Assembly: GCF_029846715.1 (NCBI RefSeq)
Contig: NZ_JARVWW010000001.1
Coordinates: forward strand, 248,001-312,000
Length of the DNA: 64,000 bases
Direction: 5' to 3'
Source of the DNA: Bradyrhizobium nivariense
GTDB lineage: Bacteria; Pseudomonadota; Alphaproteobacteria; Rhizobiales; Xanthobacteraceae
How positions within the stretch are numbered: the stretch's first letter is position 1; each line of letters opens with the position of its first letter. Shown piece after piece: positions 24,565-35,093 of this stretch. The notes beneath the pieces are model-generated. The model was not told the DNA's origin. It saw nothing but the letters and a program-made list of their open reading frames with translations, and did no database searches. A program made the position numbers and the translations under genes.

Positions 24565-25440
24565 TCATTCCTTCACGGCGCCGGTCATCGCAGACACATA
24601 GTACTCCACGAAGAAGGAATAAAGGATAACTACGGGGACCGAGCCGGTCAGAGCCGCCGCCATCAGCGCACCCCAATGGTAGACGTCGCCGTTGACAAGC
24701 TCGGTGATGGCGCCGACGGGGATGGTCTTGTTCTCGGACGAGGAGATGAAGGTCAGCGCGTAGATGAACTCGTTCCAGGACAACGTGAAGGCGAAGATGC
24801 CCGCCGAGATCACTCCCGGCAGCGACAGCGGCAGCGTGATCTTGGTCAGAATCTGGATCCGCGTCGCCCCGTCGATCAGCGCACACTCCTCCAGCTCATA
24901 GGGGATGGTGCGGAAATAGCCCATCAGGAGCCAGGTGCAGAACGGGATCAGGAAGGTCGGATAGGTCAGGATCAGCGCCAGATTGCCGTCGAACAGGCCG
25001 AGCTGGAACACGATCGCCGCCAGTGGAATGAACAGGATCGATGGCGGCACGAGATAACCGAGGAAGATCGCAAGGCCGACATAGCGCGAGCCCTTGTAGC
25101 GCAGACGTTCGATCGCATAGGCGGCGCAGACGCTGGCAAACAGCGAGATGCAGGTCGAGGACACCGACACGATCACGGTGTTCCACATCCAGAGCGGATA
25201 GTCGGTGTCGAAGAACAGCTTCTTGATGTGCTCCAGCGTCGGATGCAGGATCCAGAACGGATTGTACTTCTCGTAGTCGTACATCTCCGCGTCCGGCTTG
25301 AACGTCGCGACCGCCATCCAGTAGAACGGGAACAGCAGGAAGAAGATGATCAGGCCGAGCGGAAGGTAGACGCGGAGAAATTTTCGCGGAAAACTTTCCA
25401 GATAGTCCATTCCGACGCTTTGGTCGTCCGTCGTGGTCAT
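24565..25440 (-). CDS. Sugar ABC transporter permease (MalG type)
   Basis: A 291-residue inner-membrane permease with about six helices, starting with YLPLGLIIFFLLFPFYWMAV. The EAA loop that contacts the ATPase reads ELEECALIDGATRIQILTKI followed by TLPLSLPGV. This is the MalG/UgpE partner of the next upstream permease. Start is ATG after GGGAGGG; only 2 bp separate it from the preceding permease stop. It imports the sugar or sugar acid processed by this operon. Confidence 0.93.
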   Translation of the reverse strand: MTTTDDQSVGMDYLESFPRKFLRVYLPLGLIIFFLLFPFYWMAVATFKPDAEMYDYEKYNPFWILHPTLEHIKKLFFDTDYPLWMWNTVIVSVSSTCISLFASVCAAYAIERLRYKGSRYVGLAIFLGYLVPPSILFIPLAAIVFQLGLFDGNLALILTYPTFLIPFCTWLLMGYFRTIPYELEECALIDGATRIQILTKITLPLSLPGVISAGIFAFTLSWNEFIYALTFISSSENKTIPVGAITELVNGDVYHWGALMAAALTGSVPVVILYSFFVEYYVSAMTGAVKE

Positions 25441-25442
25441 GG

Positions 25443-26390
25443 TCAGTCCCTCCCGCCCTGCTGCCAGCGGGAACGCTGAAGCCCGAAGAAGCTGAGCAGG
25501 ATCGCCGCGACCAGGAACGGAATCATCGCGTTCGAGATCGCCGCGCCCTCCCCGAGATTGCCGCCAGTGATGGCGCGCTGGAACGACAGCGTCGCCATCA
25601 GATGGGTGGCGTTGATCGGCCCGCCCCGCGTGATGGTGTAGATCAGCTGGAAGTCGGTGAAGGTCATCAGCACCGAGAACGTCATCACGACCGCGATGAT
25701 CGGCGACAGCATCGGCAGCGTGATGTGGCGGAAGCGCTGCAGATTGGTGGCACCGTCGAGATTGGCGGCCTCATAGAGCGAGGGCGAAATCGTCTGTAGT
25801 CCCGCCAGCAGGGTGATCGCCACGAAAGGCACGCCGCGCCAGATATTGGCAGCAACGACCGACCAGCGCGCATTCCAGGGATCGCCGAGAAAATCGATGT
25901 AGTGCGTGATCAGGCCAGCCTTGATCAACACCCAGGAGATGATCGAGAACTGGCTGTCATAAATCCACCAGAACGCGATCGCGGAGAGCACCGTCGGCAC
26001 CACGAAGGGCAATAGCACGATCGCGCGGACCATCGACTTGAACGGCAGTCGCTCGTTGAGCAGCAGCGCCAGGTAAAGTCCGATGGCGAATTTCACGGCG
26101 CTGGCAGCGACCGTGTAAAAGATGGTGTTGAACACCGACAGCCAGAACACCGAGTCCTTCGAGAGCGAGACGAAGTTCTGGAAGCCGATGAAGCGCCCCG
26201 CTCCGCCGATCTTGGTATCGGTCATGCCGAGCCAGAAGCCCAGCGCCAGCGGGTAAGCCAGAAACAGGATGAGAATCGCGATCGCCGGCACCATGAACAT
26301 TGCGCCGAGGAAATGCCGGCTCTCGAATGCTCTGGTCCACAAGCTGCTGCGCTTGACCTGCGCGGCAACGGGCTCGGCCATAACTGCCAT
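25443..26390 (-). CDS. Sugar ABC transporter permease (MalF/UgpA type)
   Basis: A 315-residue inner-membrane permease with about six helices and a cytoplasmic N-terminal stretch of about 25 residues. The first helix is MVPAIAILILFLAYPLALGF. The EAA loop is SLYEAANLDGATNLQRFRHI followed by TLPMLSP. It pairs with the MalG-type permease to make the channel. ATG after AAGGGG. It follows the binding-protein gene by 66 bp in the same operon. Confidence 0.93.
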   Translation of the reverse strand: MAVMAEPVAAQVKRSSLWTRAFESRHFLGAMFMVPAIAILILFLAYPLALGFWLGMTDTKIGGAGRFIGFQNFVSLSKDSVFWLSVFNTIFYTVAASAVKFAIGLYLALLLNERLPFKSMVRAIVLLPFVVPTVLSAIAFWWIYDSQFSIISWVLIKAGLITHYIDFLGDPWNARWSVVAANIWRGVPFVAITLLAGLQTISPSLYEAANLDGATNLQRFRHITLPMLSPIIAVVMTFSVLMTFTDFQLIYTITRGGPINATHLMATLSFQRAITGGNLGEGAAISNAMIPFLVAAILLSFFGLQRSRWQQGGRD

Positions 26391-26456
26391 GTCGGATTCC
26401 CCTTGACGAAAAGTCGCGGCGTCCGGCGAACCGGACGCCGCGCAGATTGGAGCTGA

Positions 26457-27770
26457 TCAGACCTGGTAGTAGCGCTTGGCGCGCTCGGCGGCGCGCGCCG
26501 CAGCTTCCTTCGGCGTCGCCGAGCCGGAGGCGGCTTCCGCGAACATGTCGACCACGACGAAGTCGCCCATCACGGCGGCCGAGGCGTAACCGAGGTCGCC
26601 GGCAAAGCCATTGTCGCGGCAGCGCTTCAAGCAGTCACGATACGGGGTGATCTTGGGATCGGAGGTCCACACCGGGTTGTCGTTGTAGGCCGGCAGCGGC
26701 GGCGAGACGTAGCCGTTGGAGGCGACCTCCCACGCGTCGTAGTTCTCCTTGTCCCACATGAACTTGATGTATTCCTTGACCGCCTTGGGGTATTTCGAGT
26801 GCTTGTAGCCGTAGGCGACCAGCACGTTCTGCTGCTCGGTCGACACGCCGACGGGCCCGATCGGCATCGGCGCGTGATCCATGTCCTTGGCGATCTCCTG
26901 CTGCTTCGGATCCGTGGAGTTCTTGCCGACGGTCCAGATCGAGATGCCGTTCAGCGTCAGGCTGAGCTCGCCGTTCAGGAACGCCTTGTTGTTGTTCGAG
27001 TCATTCCACGACAGCACGCCCGGAATGAACGTCGCGTAGAGCTGCTTGACGTATTCGAGCGCGGCGATCGTCTCCGGCGAGTCGATCACCACCTCGTTCT
27101 TCTCGTTGACGACCTTGCCGCCATGCGCCCACAGCGCCCACTGGCACCAGCCATTGGCGTCGCCCGTGGCGTGGCCGAGCGCGAAGCCGGCCGGCGTGTT
27201 GTTCTTCTTCAGGGCCTGGCAGAGCTTGAGGAAGCCGGCGGTGTCCTTGGGGAATTGGTCAAAGCCCGCGGCCTTCACGTGGCTGATGCGGTAGTTCAGG
27301 CAGCCGCCGGTTGCGCCTTGCGGAATGGCGATCCAGCCATTGCCCTTCTTGCCGTACTTCTCGGCGACCGGGTACCAGCCGCCATACTGCGCGCCGAGAT
27401 AGTCGGCGACATCGGTCATGTCGATCAGCTTTTCCGGGAATTTATGGGGATCGTCGAGCGTGCCGATGATCAGGTCGGGACCGGCGCCGACGTTGGCGGC
27501 GACCGCCGCTTTGGGGCGGATGTCTTCCCAGCTCTCGGCCTCGAGCTTCACCTTGACGCCGGTCTTCTCGGAGAACTTCTTGGTCAGCTCGGCGAACTTG
27601 TCGAACTCGGCCTGGATGAACTGCTTCCAGCGCAGCACGCGAATCGACGCGTTCGGCTCGGGCGTGTTGGTCCACTCCGCCGCGCGCACCGGGACGATGC
27701 CCGGGCCGGCCAGCAACGCTGCGCCGCCCAGGCCGACTTTAAGCACACTTCGCCTGTCGAAATCGCTCAT
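26457..27770 (-). CDS. Tat-exported sugar ABC substrate-binding protein
   Basis: A 437-residue periplasmic binding protein of the family 1 (MalE/UgpB) type. The N-terminus is a twin-arginine signal (MSDFDRRSVLKVGLGGAALL), so it is probably exported folded. The ligand-binding fold includes GPDLIIGTLDDPHKFPEKL and LSWNDSNNNKAFLNGELSL. It captures the sugar or sugar acid for the two permeases downstream. ATG after AGGGAG. Its Tat route is unusual compared with Sec-exported homologues but common in rhizobia. Confidence 0.93.
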   Translation of the reverse strand: MSDFDRRSVLKVGLGGAALLAGPGIVPVRAAEWTNTPEPNASIRVLRWKQFIQAEFDKFAELTKKFSEKTGVKVKLEAESWEDIRPKAAVAANVGAGPDLIIGTLDDPHKFPEKLIDMTDVADYLGAQYGGWYPVAEKYGKKGNGWIAIPQGATGGCLNYRISHVKAAGFDQFPKDTAGFLKLCQALKKNNTPAGFALGHATGDANGWCQWALWAHGGKVVNEKNEVVIDSPETIAALEYVKQLYATFIPGVLSWNDSNNNKAFLNGELSLTLNGISIWTVGKNSTDPKQQEIAKDMDHAPMPIGPVGVSTEQQNVLVAYGYKHSKYPKAVKEYIKFMWDKENYDAWEVASNGYVSPPLPAYNDNPVWTSDPKITPYRDCLKRCRDNGFAGDLGYASAAVMGDFVVVDMFAEAASGSATPKEAAARAAERAKRYYQV

Positions 27771-27871
27771 CGTTCTCTCCCTAAATTTTATATTTGTTTT
27801 GGGTCGTCTTGTATCGGGTCGTCTTATTGGGTCGTCCTGGGCAGTTTTTCCTGGACAGTTCCTCGGCGTCG

Positions 27872-28933
<1,062 letters not shown>

Positions 28934-29079
28934 CTAGCTCCCTCCTCGAAAGTCCACGACGCCTCTGGCGCCGCGACCGTCTTGTTTTTTCAGACTTCAC
29001 CGAACGAAGCCCAACCTTAGCGGGCGACATTGTCAGCAGTTTGTGCGGTTTTGGCAATTTGTCTTTGGTTAGTCTGTGC

Positions 29080-29093
29080 TGGTAGCGCTGTCA
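29080..29093. promoter_or_regulatory. LacI-family operator, site 1
   Basis: TGGTAGCGCTGTCA matches the LacI/GalR-family consensus TGNTANCGNTANCA at all but one fixed base. It lies 43 bp upstream of the regulator start and 147 bp upstream of the divergent ABC operon, so it can serve both. It is the sister of site 2 at 30208-30221. Confidence 0.75.
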
Positions 29094-29135
29094 ACGTTCC
29101 TTTGTTTGCGACAGTGAGTGTGTTAAGAGCAGCAA

Positions 29136-30236
29136 ATGGGTCGAAAACGCACCAAGTCAGGCAAAATCCGGCTGGCGGAAGTCGCCGAGCTTGCCGGTGT
29201 CAGCCCGATCACAGCGTCCCGTTTCTTCCGCAATCCCGAAGCCCTGTCGGTCGCCAAGCGGACACGGGTCGACAGCGCGGCCAAGGAGCTCGGCTATGTG
29301 CCGAACCTGGCGGCACGCGCGTTGGCTTCGCAGCGCACCGAGGTGATCGGTGTCTTGATTCCGTCACTGACCAATAACGTGTTCTCCGACGTGCTGCGCG
29401 GCATCTATGACGCCTCCGAAAGCAGCCGTTACTCGATCCAGCTGTCCAACACACGCTACAGTATTCTCCAGGAGGAGAAGCTGCTGCGCCTGTTTCTTGC
29501 GCAGAAGCCGGCCGGGCTGATCGTCACCGGCATCGACCAGACCGCCGAATCGCGCGCGATGCTCGAGGCTGCCGACTGCCCGATCATGCAGATCATGGAG
29601 ATCGGGCCCAATCCGGTCGACATGATGATCGGCTTTTCGCACTATGACGCAGCCCGCGCGGCGATTGCGCACCTGTTCGCGCAAGGTCACCGCAAGATCG
29701 GCTTCGTCGGCGCGCGGATGGATCCGCGGGTGCAGCGGCGGCTCGACGGATACGTCTCGGCCATGAAGGATGCCGGACTGTTCGAGCAACGCCTCGTCGT
29801 TACGACGGCGACACCGACCTCGGTGACGCTCGGCGGCGCCCTGTTCACCGATCTCCTGGCGCGGGAGCCCGGCATGGACGCGGTGTTCTGCGCCAATGAC
29901 GACCTCGCGCTCGGTGTGCTGTTCGAATGCGGGCGCCGGGAGATCGCGATCCCCGAACAGATCGCGATCGTCGGCTTCAACGATCTCGAATTCATGGCCT
30001 CCGCCGTCCCGACCCTCACGAGCGTGCGCACCAACCGCTACGAGATGGGCAGCACGGCCGCCACCATGCTGATCGACGCGATCGACGGGCGGCGCCCGCA
30101 ACATCCGGTGCTCGATCTCGGCTTCAAGGTGATCGCGCGGCAAAGCTCGTCGGCGCGACGTTCGGACGGCAGGCCCGTCGCTTCAGGCGCGGGCGCGGCG
30201 AACAAAATGGTAGCGTTACCAAGCAGCCATGACTAG
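29136..30236 (+). CDS. LacI-family transcriptional regulator of the sugar-acid locus
   Basis: A 366-residue repressor. The N-terminal helix-turn-helix and hinge are IRLAEVAELAGVSPITASRF and RVDSAAKELGYVPNLAARAL. The effector domain of the periplasmic-binding type (about 70-340) includes VIGVLIPSLTNNVFSDVLRG and AVFCANDDLALGVLFEC. The HTH wording is close to GntR (gluconate repressor) members, which fits a sugar-acid inducer. The C-terminal tail (about 25 extra residues) has low complexity and contains, at DNA level, the second operator. It is flanked by the transporter operon and the dehydratase gene. Confidence 0.93.
   Translation: MGRKRTKSGKIRLAEVAELAGVSPITASRFFRNPEALSVAKRTRVDSAAKELGYVPNLAARALASQRTEVIGVLIPSLTNNVFSDVLRGIYDASESSRYSIQLSNTRYSILQEEKLLRLFLAQKPAGLIVTGIDQTAESRAMLEAADCPIMQIMEIGPNPVDMMIGFSHYDAARAAIAHLFAQGHRKIGFVGARMDPRVQRRLDGYVSAMKDAGLFEQRLVVTTATPTSVTLGGALFTDLLAREPGMDAVFCANDDLALGVLFECGRREIAIPEQIAIVGFNDLEFMASAVPTLTSVRTNRYEMGSTAATMLIDAIDGRRPQHPVLDLGFKVIARQSSSARRSDGRPVASGAGAANKMVALPSSHD
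30208..30221. promoter_or_regulatory. LacI-family operator, site 2, inside the 3' end of the regulator gene
   Basis: TGGTAGCGTTACCA fits the TGNTANCGNTANCA consensus at every fixed base. It overlaps the last codons of the regulator gene (residues VALPS) and is 138 bp upstream of the dehydratase start, so it should repress the catabolic plus-strand genes. With site 1, about 1.1 kb away, it could allow DNA looping. Confidence 0.8.
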
Positions 30237-30358
30237 TATCGGATTTGTGAGGAAACGACCCGCCAGCGGGCAGGCAAATCATCACTCGCGCCGTTGGGCA
30301 TCGCTCAAGCCGACACCATAAAACGGACGCCAGTGCGTTTGCATTGCAGGAGAAACCA

Positions 30359-32188
30359 ATGACAAAAAAACCAACCAATGGGCATGCCCCCACCGGCAAC
30401 GGCGCTCGCCGCCACCTTCGCTCGCTGGAATGGTTCAACAATCCGCATAATCCGGGCATGACCGCGCTCTATATGGAACGCTATTTGAACTACGGTCTCA
30501 CCCGCACCGAGCTTCAGTCCGGCAAGCCGATCATCGGCATCGCCCAGACCGGCAACGACCTCTCCCCCTGCAACCGCCACCATATCGAGCTTGCTCATCG
30601 TGTCCGCGAAGGCATCCGCGAGGCCGGCGGCATTGCGATGGAATTTCCGACCCATCCGATCCAGGAGACCGGCAAGCGCCCGACCGCTGCGCTCGACCGC
30701 AACCTCGCTTATCTCGGCCTGGTCGAGATCCTCTACGGCTATCCGCTCGACGGCGTGGTGCTGACCACCGGCTGCGACAAGACCACGCCGGCCTGCATGA
30801 TGGCGGCGGCGACCGTCAACCTGCCCGCGATCGTGCTGTCGGGCGGCCCGATGCTGAACGGCTGGCACAATGGCGAGCGCACCGGCTCCGGCACGATCGT
30901 CTGGAAGTCGCGCGAGCGCCTCGCCGCCGGCGAGATCGACTACGAGGAATTCATGGAAATCGTGGCGTCCTCGGCGCCCTCGGTCGGTCATTGCAACACC
31001 ATGGGCACCGCCTCGACCATGAACGGGCTTGCCGAAGCGCTCGGCTTTTCGCTGCCGGGATGTGCCGCGATCCCCGCCCCCTATCGCGAACGTGGCCAGA
31101 TCGCCTACGAGACCGGCAAGCGCGCCGTCGAGATGGTCTGGGAGGATCTAAAACCCTCGGACATCCTGACCCGCGAGGCGTTCGAGAACTGCATCGTGAT
31201 CAATTCGGCGATCGGCGGCTCGACCAACGCGCCGATCCACATCAACGCGCTGGCGCGCCACATCGGCGTCGAGCTCTCCATCGACGATTGGCAGAAGGTC
31301 GGCCACGACGTGCCGCTGCTGGTCAACATGCAGCCGGCCGGCTTCTATCTCGGCGAGGAATTCCACCGCGCCGGCGGCGTGCCGGCCGTGGTGCGCGAGT
31401 TGATGAAGCACAAGCGCATCCATGAGAACGCGGTCACGGTCAACGGCCGCGGCATCGGCGAGAACTGCAAGGATGCGCCAAAGCCCGACAACGACGTGAT
31501 CTGGGCTTACGACAAGCCGCTGGTGAAGGACGCCGGCTTCCTGGTGCTGAGGGGCAATCTGTTCGATTCCGCGATCATGAAGACCAGCGTGATCTCCAAG
31601 GAATTCCGCGACCGCTACCTTAGCAACCCGACCGATCTCAACGCATTCGAGGGCCGCGCCGTCGTGTTCGAGGGTCCCGAGGACTATCACGAGCGGATCG
31701 ACGATCCCTCGCTCGATATCGACGAGCGCTGCGTGCTGTTCATCCGCGGCACCGGCCCGATCGGCTATCCCGGCGGCGCCGAGGTCGTGAACATGCAGCC
31801 GCCGGCGGCGCTGATCAAACGCGGCATCCACTCCCTGCCCTGCATCGGCGACGGCCGCCAGTCGGGCACCTCGGGCTCGCCCTCGATCCTCAATGCTTCG
31901 CCGGAAGCCGCTGCCAATGGCGGGCTCGCGATCCTCAGGAACGGCGACAAGGTGCGCGTCGACCTGAACAAGGGCAGCGCCAACATTCTCATCTCCGACG
32001 AGGAAGTGAAGAAACGCCACGCCGAGCTGACGGCGAATGGCGGCTTCAAGCATCCGCCGAACCAGACGCCGTGGCAGGAGCTTTATCGCAACACCGTCGG
32101 CCAGCAGTCGACCGGCGCCTGCATGGAGCTCGCCACCCGCTACCAGAACGTCGCCGGCACGTTTGGTGTGGCGCGGGACAATCACTGA
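30359..32188 (+). CDS. IlvD/Edd-family sugar-acid dehydratase (xylonate/arabinonate dehydratase-like)
   Basis: A 609-residue [Fe-S] dehydratase converting an aldonate to its 2-keto-3-deoxy acid. Three cysteines expected to bind the [2Fe-2S] cluster are C71 (DLSPCNRHH), C139 ([10 protein letters not shown]) and C212 ([10 protein letters not shown]); the late motif [20 protein letters not shown] is also conserved. The sequence closely resembles the D-xylonate/L-arabinonate dehydratase subgroup rather than amino-acid-making IlvD. ATG after AGGAG. With KDG kinase and KDPG aldolase in the locus, a hexonate substrate giving KDG is the simplest reading. Confidence 0.93.
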   Translation: MTKKPTNGHAPTGNGARRHLRSLEWFNNPHNPGMTALYMERYLNYGLTRTELQSGKPIIGIAQTGNDLSPCNRHHIELAHRVREGIREAGGIAMEFPTHPIQETGKRPTAALDRNLAYLGLVEILYGYPLDGVVLTTGCDKTTPACMMAAATVNLPAIVLSGGPMLNGWHNGERTGSGTIVWKSRERLAAGEIDYEEFMEIVASSAPSVGHCNTMGTASTMNGLAEALGFSLPGCAAIPAPYRERGQIAYETGKRAVEMVWEDLKPSDILTREAFENCIVINSAIGGSTNAPIHINALARHIGVELSIDDWQKVGHDVPLLVNMQPAGFYLGEEFHRAGGVPAVVRELMKHKRIHENAVTVNGRGIGENCKDAPKPDNDVIWAYDKPLVKDAGFLVLRGNLFDSAIMKTSVISKEFRDRYLSNPTDLNAFEGRAVVFEGPEDYHERIDDPSLDIDERCVLFIRGTGPIGYPGGAEVVNMQPPAALIKRGIHSLPCIGDGRQSGTSGSPSILNASPEAAANGGLAILRNGDKVRVDLNKGSANILISDEEVKKRHAELTANGGFKHPPNQTPWQELYRNTVGQQSTGACMELATRYQNVAGTFGVARDNH

Positions 32189-32199
32189 GTTAGGAACAC

Positions 32200-32273
32200 G
32201 TAGCCCGGGCGAGCGAAGCGACACCCGGGACATCCGCTCCCGGATATCGCGCTCGCGCGCTCATCCGGGCTAC
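32200..32273. repeat. Inverted-repeat dispersed element (GTAGCCCGG..CCGGGCTAC)
   Basis: Outer arms GTAGCCCGG (32200-32208) and CCGGGCTAC (32265-32273) are exact complements. Inside lie CCCGGGA/TCCCGGA and GCGAGC/GCTCGC pairs, so the 74-bp unit folds as a long imperfect hairpin. It fills most of the gap between the dehydratase and first SDR genes. Confidence 0.75.
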
Positions 32274-32302
32274 GGCACTAAGCAAATCGAGGAGAAATAC
32301 AA

Positions 32303-33034
32303 ATGGCAGACCGCCTCAAGGGAAAGCGCGCCGTCATCACGGCTGCAGCGGCAGGCATCGGACGCGCATGCGCCATCGCATTCGCGCGTGAAGGCGCAAC
32401 CGTGATCGCCACCGACATCAACGAGAGCGGCATCGCGAGCCTGGCCAAGGAAGGCATCGCCGAGACGGCGAAGCTCGACGTCCGCAGCACCGCCGATGTC
32501 AACGCCTTTGCCAAGCGCATCGGCAAGGTCGACATCCTGCTCAACGCGGCGGGCTTCGTGCACCACGGCACCATCCTGGAGTGTTCGGAAGAGGATTTTG
32601 ATTTCTCGTTCGACCTCAACGTCAAGTCGATGCACCGGACCATCAGGGCCTTCCTGCCGGACATGCTCGCGGGTGGCGGCGGCAGCATCGTCAACATCTC
32701 CTCCTGCGCGGCGCTGCGGCCGCCGGCCAACCGCTACGTCTACAGCGCCTCGAAGGCGGCGGTGTCGCTGCTGACGCGCGCGGTCGCGCTCGACTTCATC
32801 ACCAAGGGCATCCGCTGCAACAGCATCTGCCCCGGCACCGTCGAGACGCCTTCGATGCTCGACCGCGCCGCCGCGCAAGGGCCGCAGGGCAAGGAGATGT
32901 TCGTCTCCCGCCAGAAGATGGGCCGGCTCGGCACCGCCGACGAGATCGCGTCCATGGCGGTCTATCTCGGCAGTGACGAGAGCGCCTTCACCACCGGCGT
33001 CGATCTCGTGGTCGACGGCGGCTACATGCTCTGA
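32303..33034 (+). CDS. SDR oxidoreductase, 2-keto-3-deoxy-L-fuconate dehydrogenase/DHRS6-like
   Basis: A 243-residue classical SDR. The NAD motif is TAAAAGIGRACAIAFAREG, the ADP-ribose acidic residue is in TDINESG, NNAG is replaced by NAAGFVHHGTIL, and the catalytic Ser-Tyr-Lys are in ISSCAAL and YVYSASKAAV. The AGFVHHGTIL and IRCNSICPGTVETPSM segments are those of the DHRS6 group, which includes bacterial 2-keto-3-deoxy-L-fuconate 4-dehydrogenases. It therefore probably oxidises a 2-keto-3-deoxy acid or hydroxy acid. ATG after GAGGAG. Confidence 0.9.
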   Translation: MADRLKGKRAVITAAAAGIGRACAIAFAREGATVIATDINESGIASLAKEGIAETAKLDVRSTADVNAFAKRIGKVDILLNAAGFVHHGTILECSEEDFDFSFDLNVKSMHRTIRAFLPDMLAGGGGSIVNISSCAALRPPANRYVYSASKAAVSLLTRAVALDFITKGIRCNSICPGTVETPSMLDRAAAQGPQGKEMFVSRQKMGRLGTADEIASMAVYLGSDESAFTTGVDLVVDGGYML

Positions 33035-33065
33035 TCACGCCTCTTCCCGAGGAGGCGCGACAGCG

Positions 33066-33136
33066 GCGTCTCGCTGGATGGGCCACGGGCTCAATGGTTC
33101 GAGATGCGCGCCAAGTGCGCGCTCCTCACCATGAGG
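33066..33136. repeat. Degenerate copy of the CCTTCGAGAC..GGATGAGG dispersed element
   Basis: Bases 33096-33136 (ggttcgagatgcgcgcc then gctcctcaccatgagg) align with the element at 48061-48102, and 33066-33087 resembles its inverted end (gcgtctcgctggatgggcca against gcgtctcgaaggatggcca at 16024-16042). Several arms no longer pair, so it looks old. It lies between two SDR genes. Confidence 0.5.
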
Positions 33137-33158
33137 GATAGACGAAGGGGATTTCTCG

Positions 33159-33905
33159 ATGAACAAGATTGATCTCAACGGCCGCGTCGCCATCGTCACC
33201 GGCGGCGCGCAGGGCTTTGGCCGTGCCATCAGCCAGCGCTTCGTCGATTCCGGCGCGAAGGTGGCGATCTGGGATTTTGACGCGGCACTGGCCGAGAAGA
33301 CGGCGAAGGAAATCGGCGGCGAGACCAAGGTCTTCAAGGTCGACATCACCGACACCGCAGGCGTCGAGCAGGCGCGCGATGCGACGCTCGCCGCCTTCGG
33401 CAAGATCGACATCCTCGTCAACAATGCCGGCATTGCCGGCGTCAACAAACCGGTCTGGGAGACTGATCTGGAGGAATGGCGCAAGGTCCTGCGCATCAAC
33501 CTCGACGGCCCCTTCATCTGCTGCAAGGCGATCGTGCCCGCAATGCTCAAGCAGAAATACGGGCGGATCGTCAACATCGCCTCGATCGCCGGCAAGGAAG
33601 GCAATCCGAACGCCTCGCACTATTCGGCGTCCAAGGCCGGACTGATCGCGCTGACAAAATCGCTCGGCAAGGAATTGGCGGCGCATGACATCCTCGTCAA
33701 TGCGGTGACGCCCGCGGCTGCGAAGACCGCGATCTTCGACCAGATGACGCAGCAGCATATCGACTTCATGCTGTCGAAGATCCCAAAAGGCCGCTTCGTG
33801 CTGGTGGAAGAGCTCGCCGCGATGGCGGCCTGGCTCGCATCCGAAGATTGTGCCTTCTCGACCGGCGCAGTGTTTGATATTTCTGGGGGACGGGCGACCT
33901 ACTGA
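33159..33905 (+). CDS. SDR oxidoreductase, sugar or sugar-acid dehydrogenase-like
   Basis: A 248-residue classical SDR: NAD motif VTGGAQGFGRAISQRF, acidic residue in WDFDAAL (so NAD is preferred), NNAGIAGVN, catalytic Ser in IASIAGK and Tyr/Lys in HYSASKAGLIAL, and the ending DISGGRATY. The family covers aldose, polyol and 2-keto-3-deoxy-acid dehydrogenases. In this locus it could oxidise the entering sugar to its lactone or act on a deoxy-keto acid. ATG after AAGGGG. It is followed at 27 bp by the serine hydrolase. Confidence 0.88.
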   Translation: MNKIDLNGRVAIVTGGAQGFGRAISQRFVDSGAKVAIWDFDAALAEKTAKEIGGETKVFKVDITDTAGVEQARDATLAAFGKIDILVNNAGIAGVNKPVWETDLEEWRKVLRINLDGPFICCKAIVPAMLKQKYGRIVNIASIAGKEGNPNASHYSASKAGLIALTKSLGKELAAHDILVNAVTPAAAKTAIFDQMTQQHIDFMLSKIPKGRFVLVEELAAMAAWLASEDCAFSTGAVFDISGGRATY

Positions 33906-33932
33906 GGCACGGGACGCCCGAGGGGACGGACC

Positions 33933-35090
33933 ATGCAGCTTGGGCGTCGAGATTTTGTGAAGCTCGCAGCGGGCGCAGCCGCGCTGCCGGTGCTTTCGCG
34001 CGGTGCCCTCGCGCAACTCGCGCCCAACCCGCCGAGCATCCGCCCGCCCTCGCCGGGCGAGCGCGGCGCGATGGCGCGGCTCGCGCACAGCTTCATGGAC
34101 AAGTACGGCGTGCCGGCGCTGTCCTTTGCGATCGGCTATGCTGGCACTGTTGTCCACGAGGACGCCTTCGGTCTTGCCGATATCGAGCGGAACGAGGCCG
34201 TGACGCCGCGGCATCTGTTCCGGATCGCCAGCGTCAGCAAGATGATCACCTCGGTCGCGATCTTCCGCCTGATCGAAGAGAACCGCCTCAAGCTGACGGA
34301 CCGGGTGTTCGGCCTGGGCGCGCTGCTCGGCACCGATTACGGACAGCCGACCGACCCCGCCGGCATCGACCAGATCACGCTCGAGCATTTGCTGACCCAC
34401 ACCGCCGGCGGCTGGAGCAACGACAACCGCGACCCCATGTTCACGCATCCGCGGATGGATCATGCCGAACTGATCGCCTTGATGCTCGCCAATCGGCCGC
34501 TGGACCGACCGCCGGGCCAGCGCTACGCCTATTCCAATTTCGGCTATTGCGTGCTCGGCCGCGTCATCGAGAAGCTCAGCGGCCAGCCCTATGCCGATCA
34601 CGTCCGCACCGACGTGCTCGCACGCTGCGGCGTCACCGACATGGCGATTGCGGGCAACACGCGCGACCAGCGCCAGGCCGGCGAAGTCGTCTATTACGGT
34701 CAGGGCGAAAATCCCTACGGCATGAATGTCCGGCGGATGGATTCCCATGGCGGCTGGATCGCGACGCCGGCGGACCTCGTGCAGTTCCTGATGCATGTCG
34801 ACGGCTATTCTCGGCCGGCGAACATCCTGCGGCCGCGCACCATAGAGGTCATGACCACCGCGCCCGGCAACAGTCCGGACTATGCCAAGGGCTTTTGCAT
34901 CAACAAATCCGACAATTGGTGGCACAATGGCAGCCTGCCGGGTACCAGTACCATTGCGGTCAGAACCCATGGCGGCTTCTGCTGGGCCGCCTTCACCAAC
35001 ACCAGGCGCGGGAATTCCAACATGGATGGCGATCTCGACAATCTCAACTGGACCATGGCGCGCCAGGTCGGCGAATGGCGGGTGGTCTGA
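33933..35090 (+). CDS. Tat-exported serine hydrolase (class C beta-lactamase family)
   Basis: A 385-residue periplasmic hydrolase. A twin-arginine signal is present (MQLGRRDFVKLAAGAAALPV). Catalytic motifs are S100-x-x-K103 (RIASVSKMI) and Y200-S-N (RYAYSNFGYC). The KTG-type box is replaced by HNGSLPG. Proteins like this include esterases, DD-peptidases and beta-lactamases. With sugar-acid genes as neighbours a lactone or ester hydrolase is plausible, but the substrate is unknown. Confidence 0.85.
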   Translation: MQLGRRDFVKLAAGAAALPVLSRGALAQLAPNPPSIRPPSPGERGAMARLAHSFMDKYGVPALSFAIGYAGTVVHEDAFGLADIERNEAVTPRHLFRIASVSKMITSVAIFRLIEENRLKLTDRVFGLGALLGTDYGQPTDPAGIDQITLEHLLTHTAGGWSNDNRDPMFTHPRMDHAELIALMLANRPLDRPPGQRYAYSNFGYCVLGRVIEKLSGQPYADHVRTDVLARCGVTDMAIAGNTRDQRQAGEVVYYGQGENPYGMNVRRMDSHGGWIATPADLVQFLMHVDGYSRPANILRPRTIEVMTTAPGNSPDYAKGFCINKSDNWWHNGSLPGTSTIAVRTHGGFCWAAFTNTRRGNSNMDGDLDNLNWTMARQVGEWRVV

Positions 35091-35093
35091 GCC

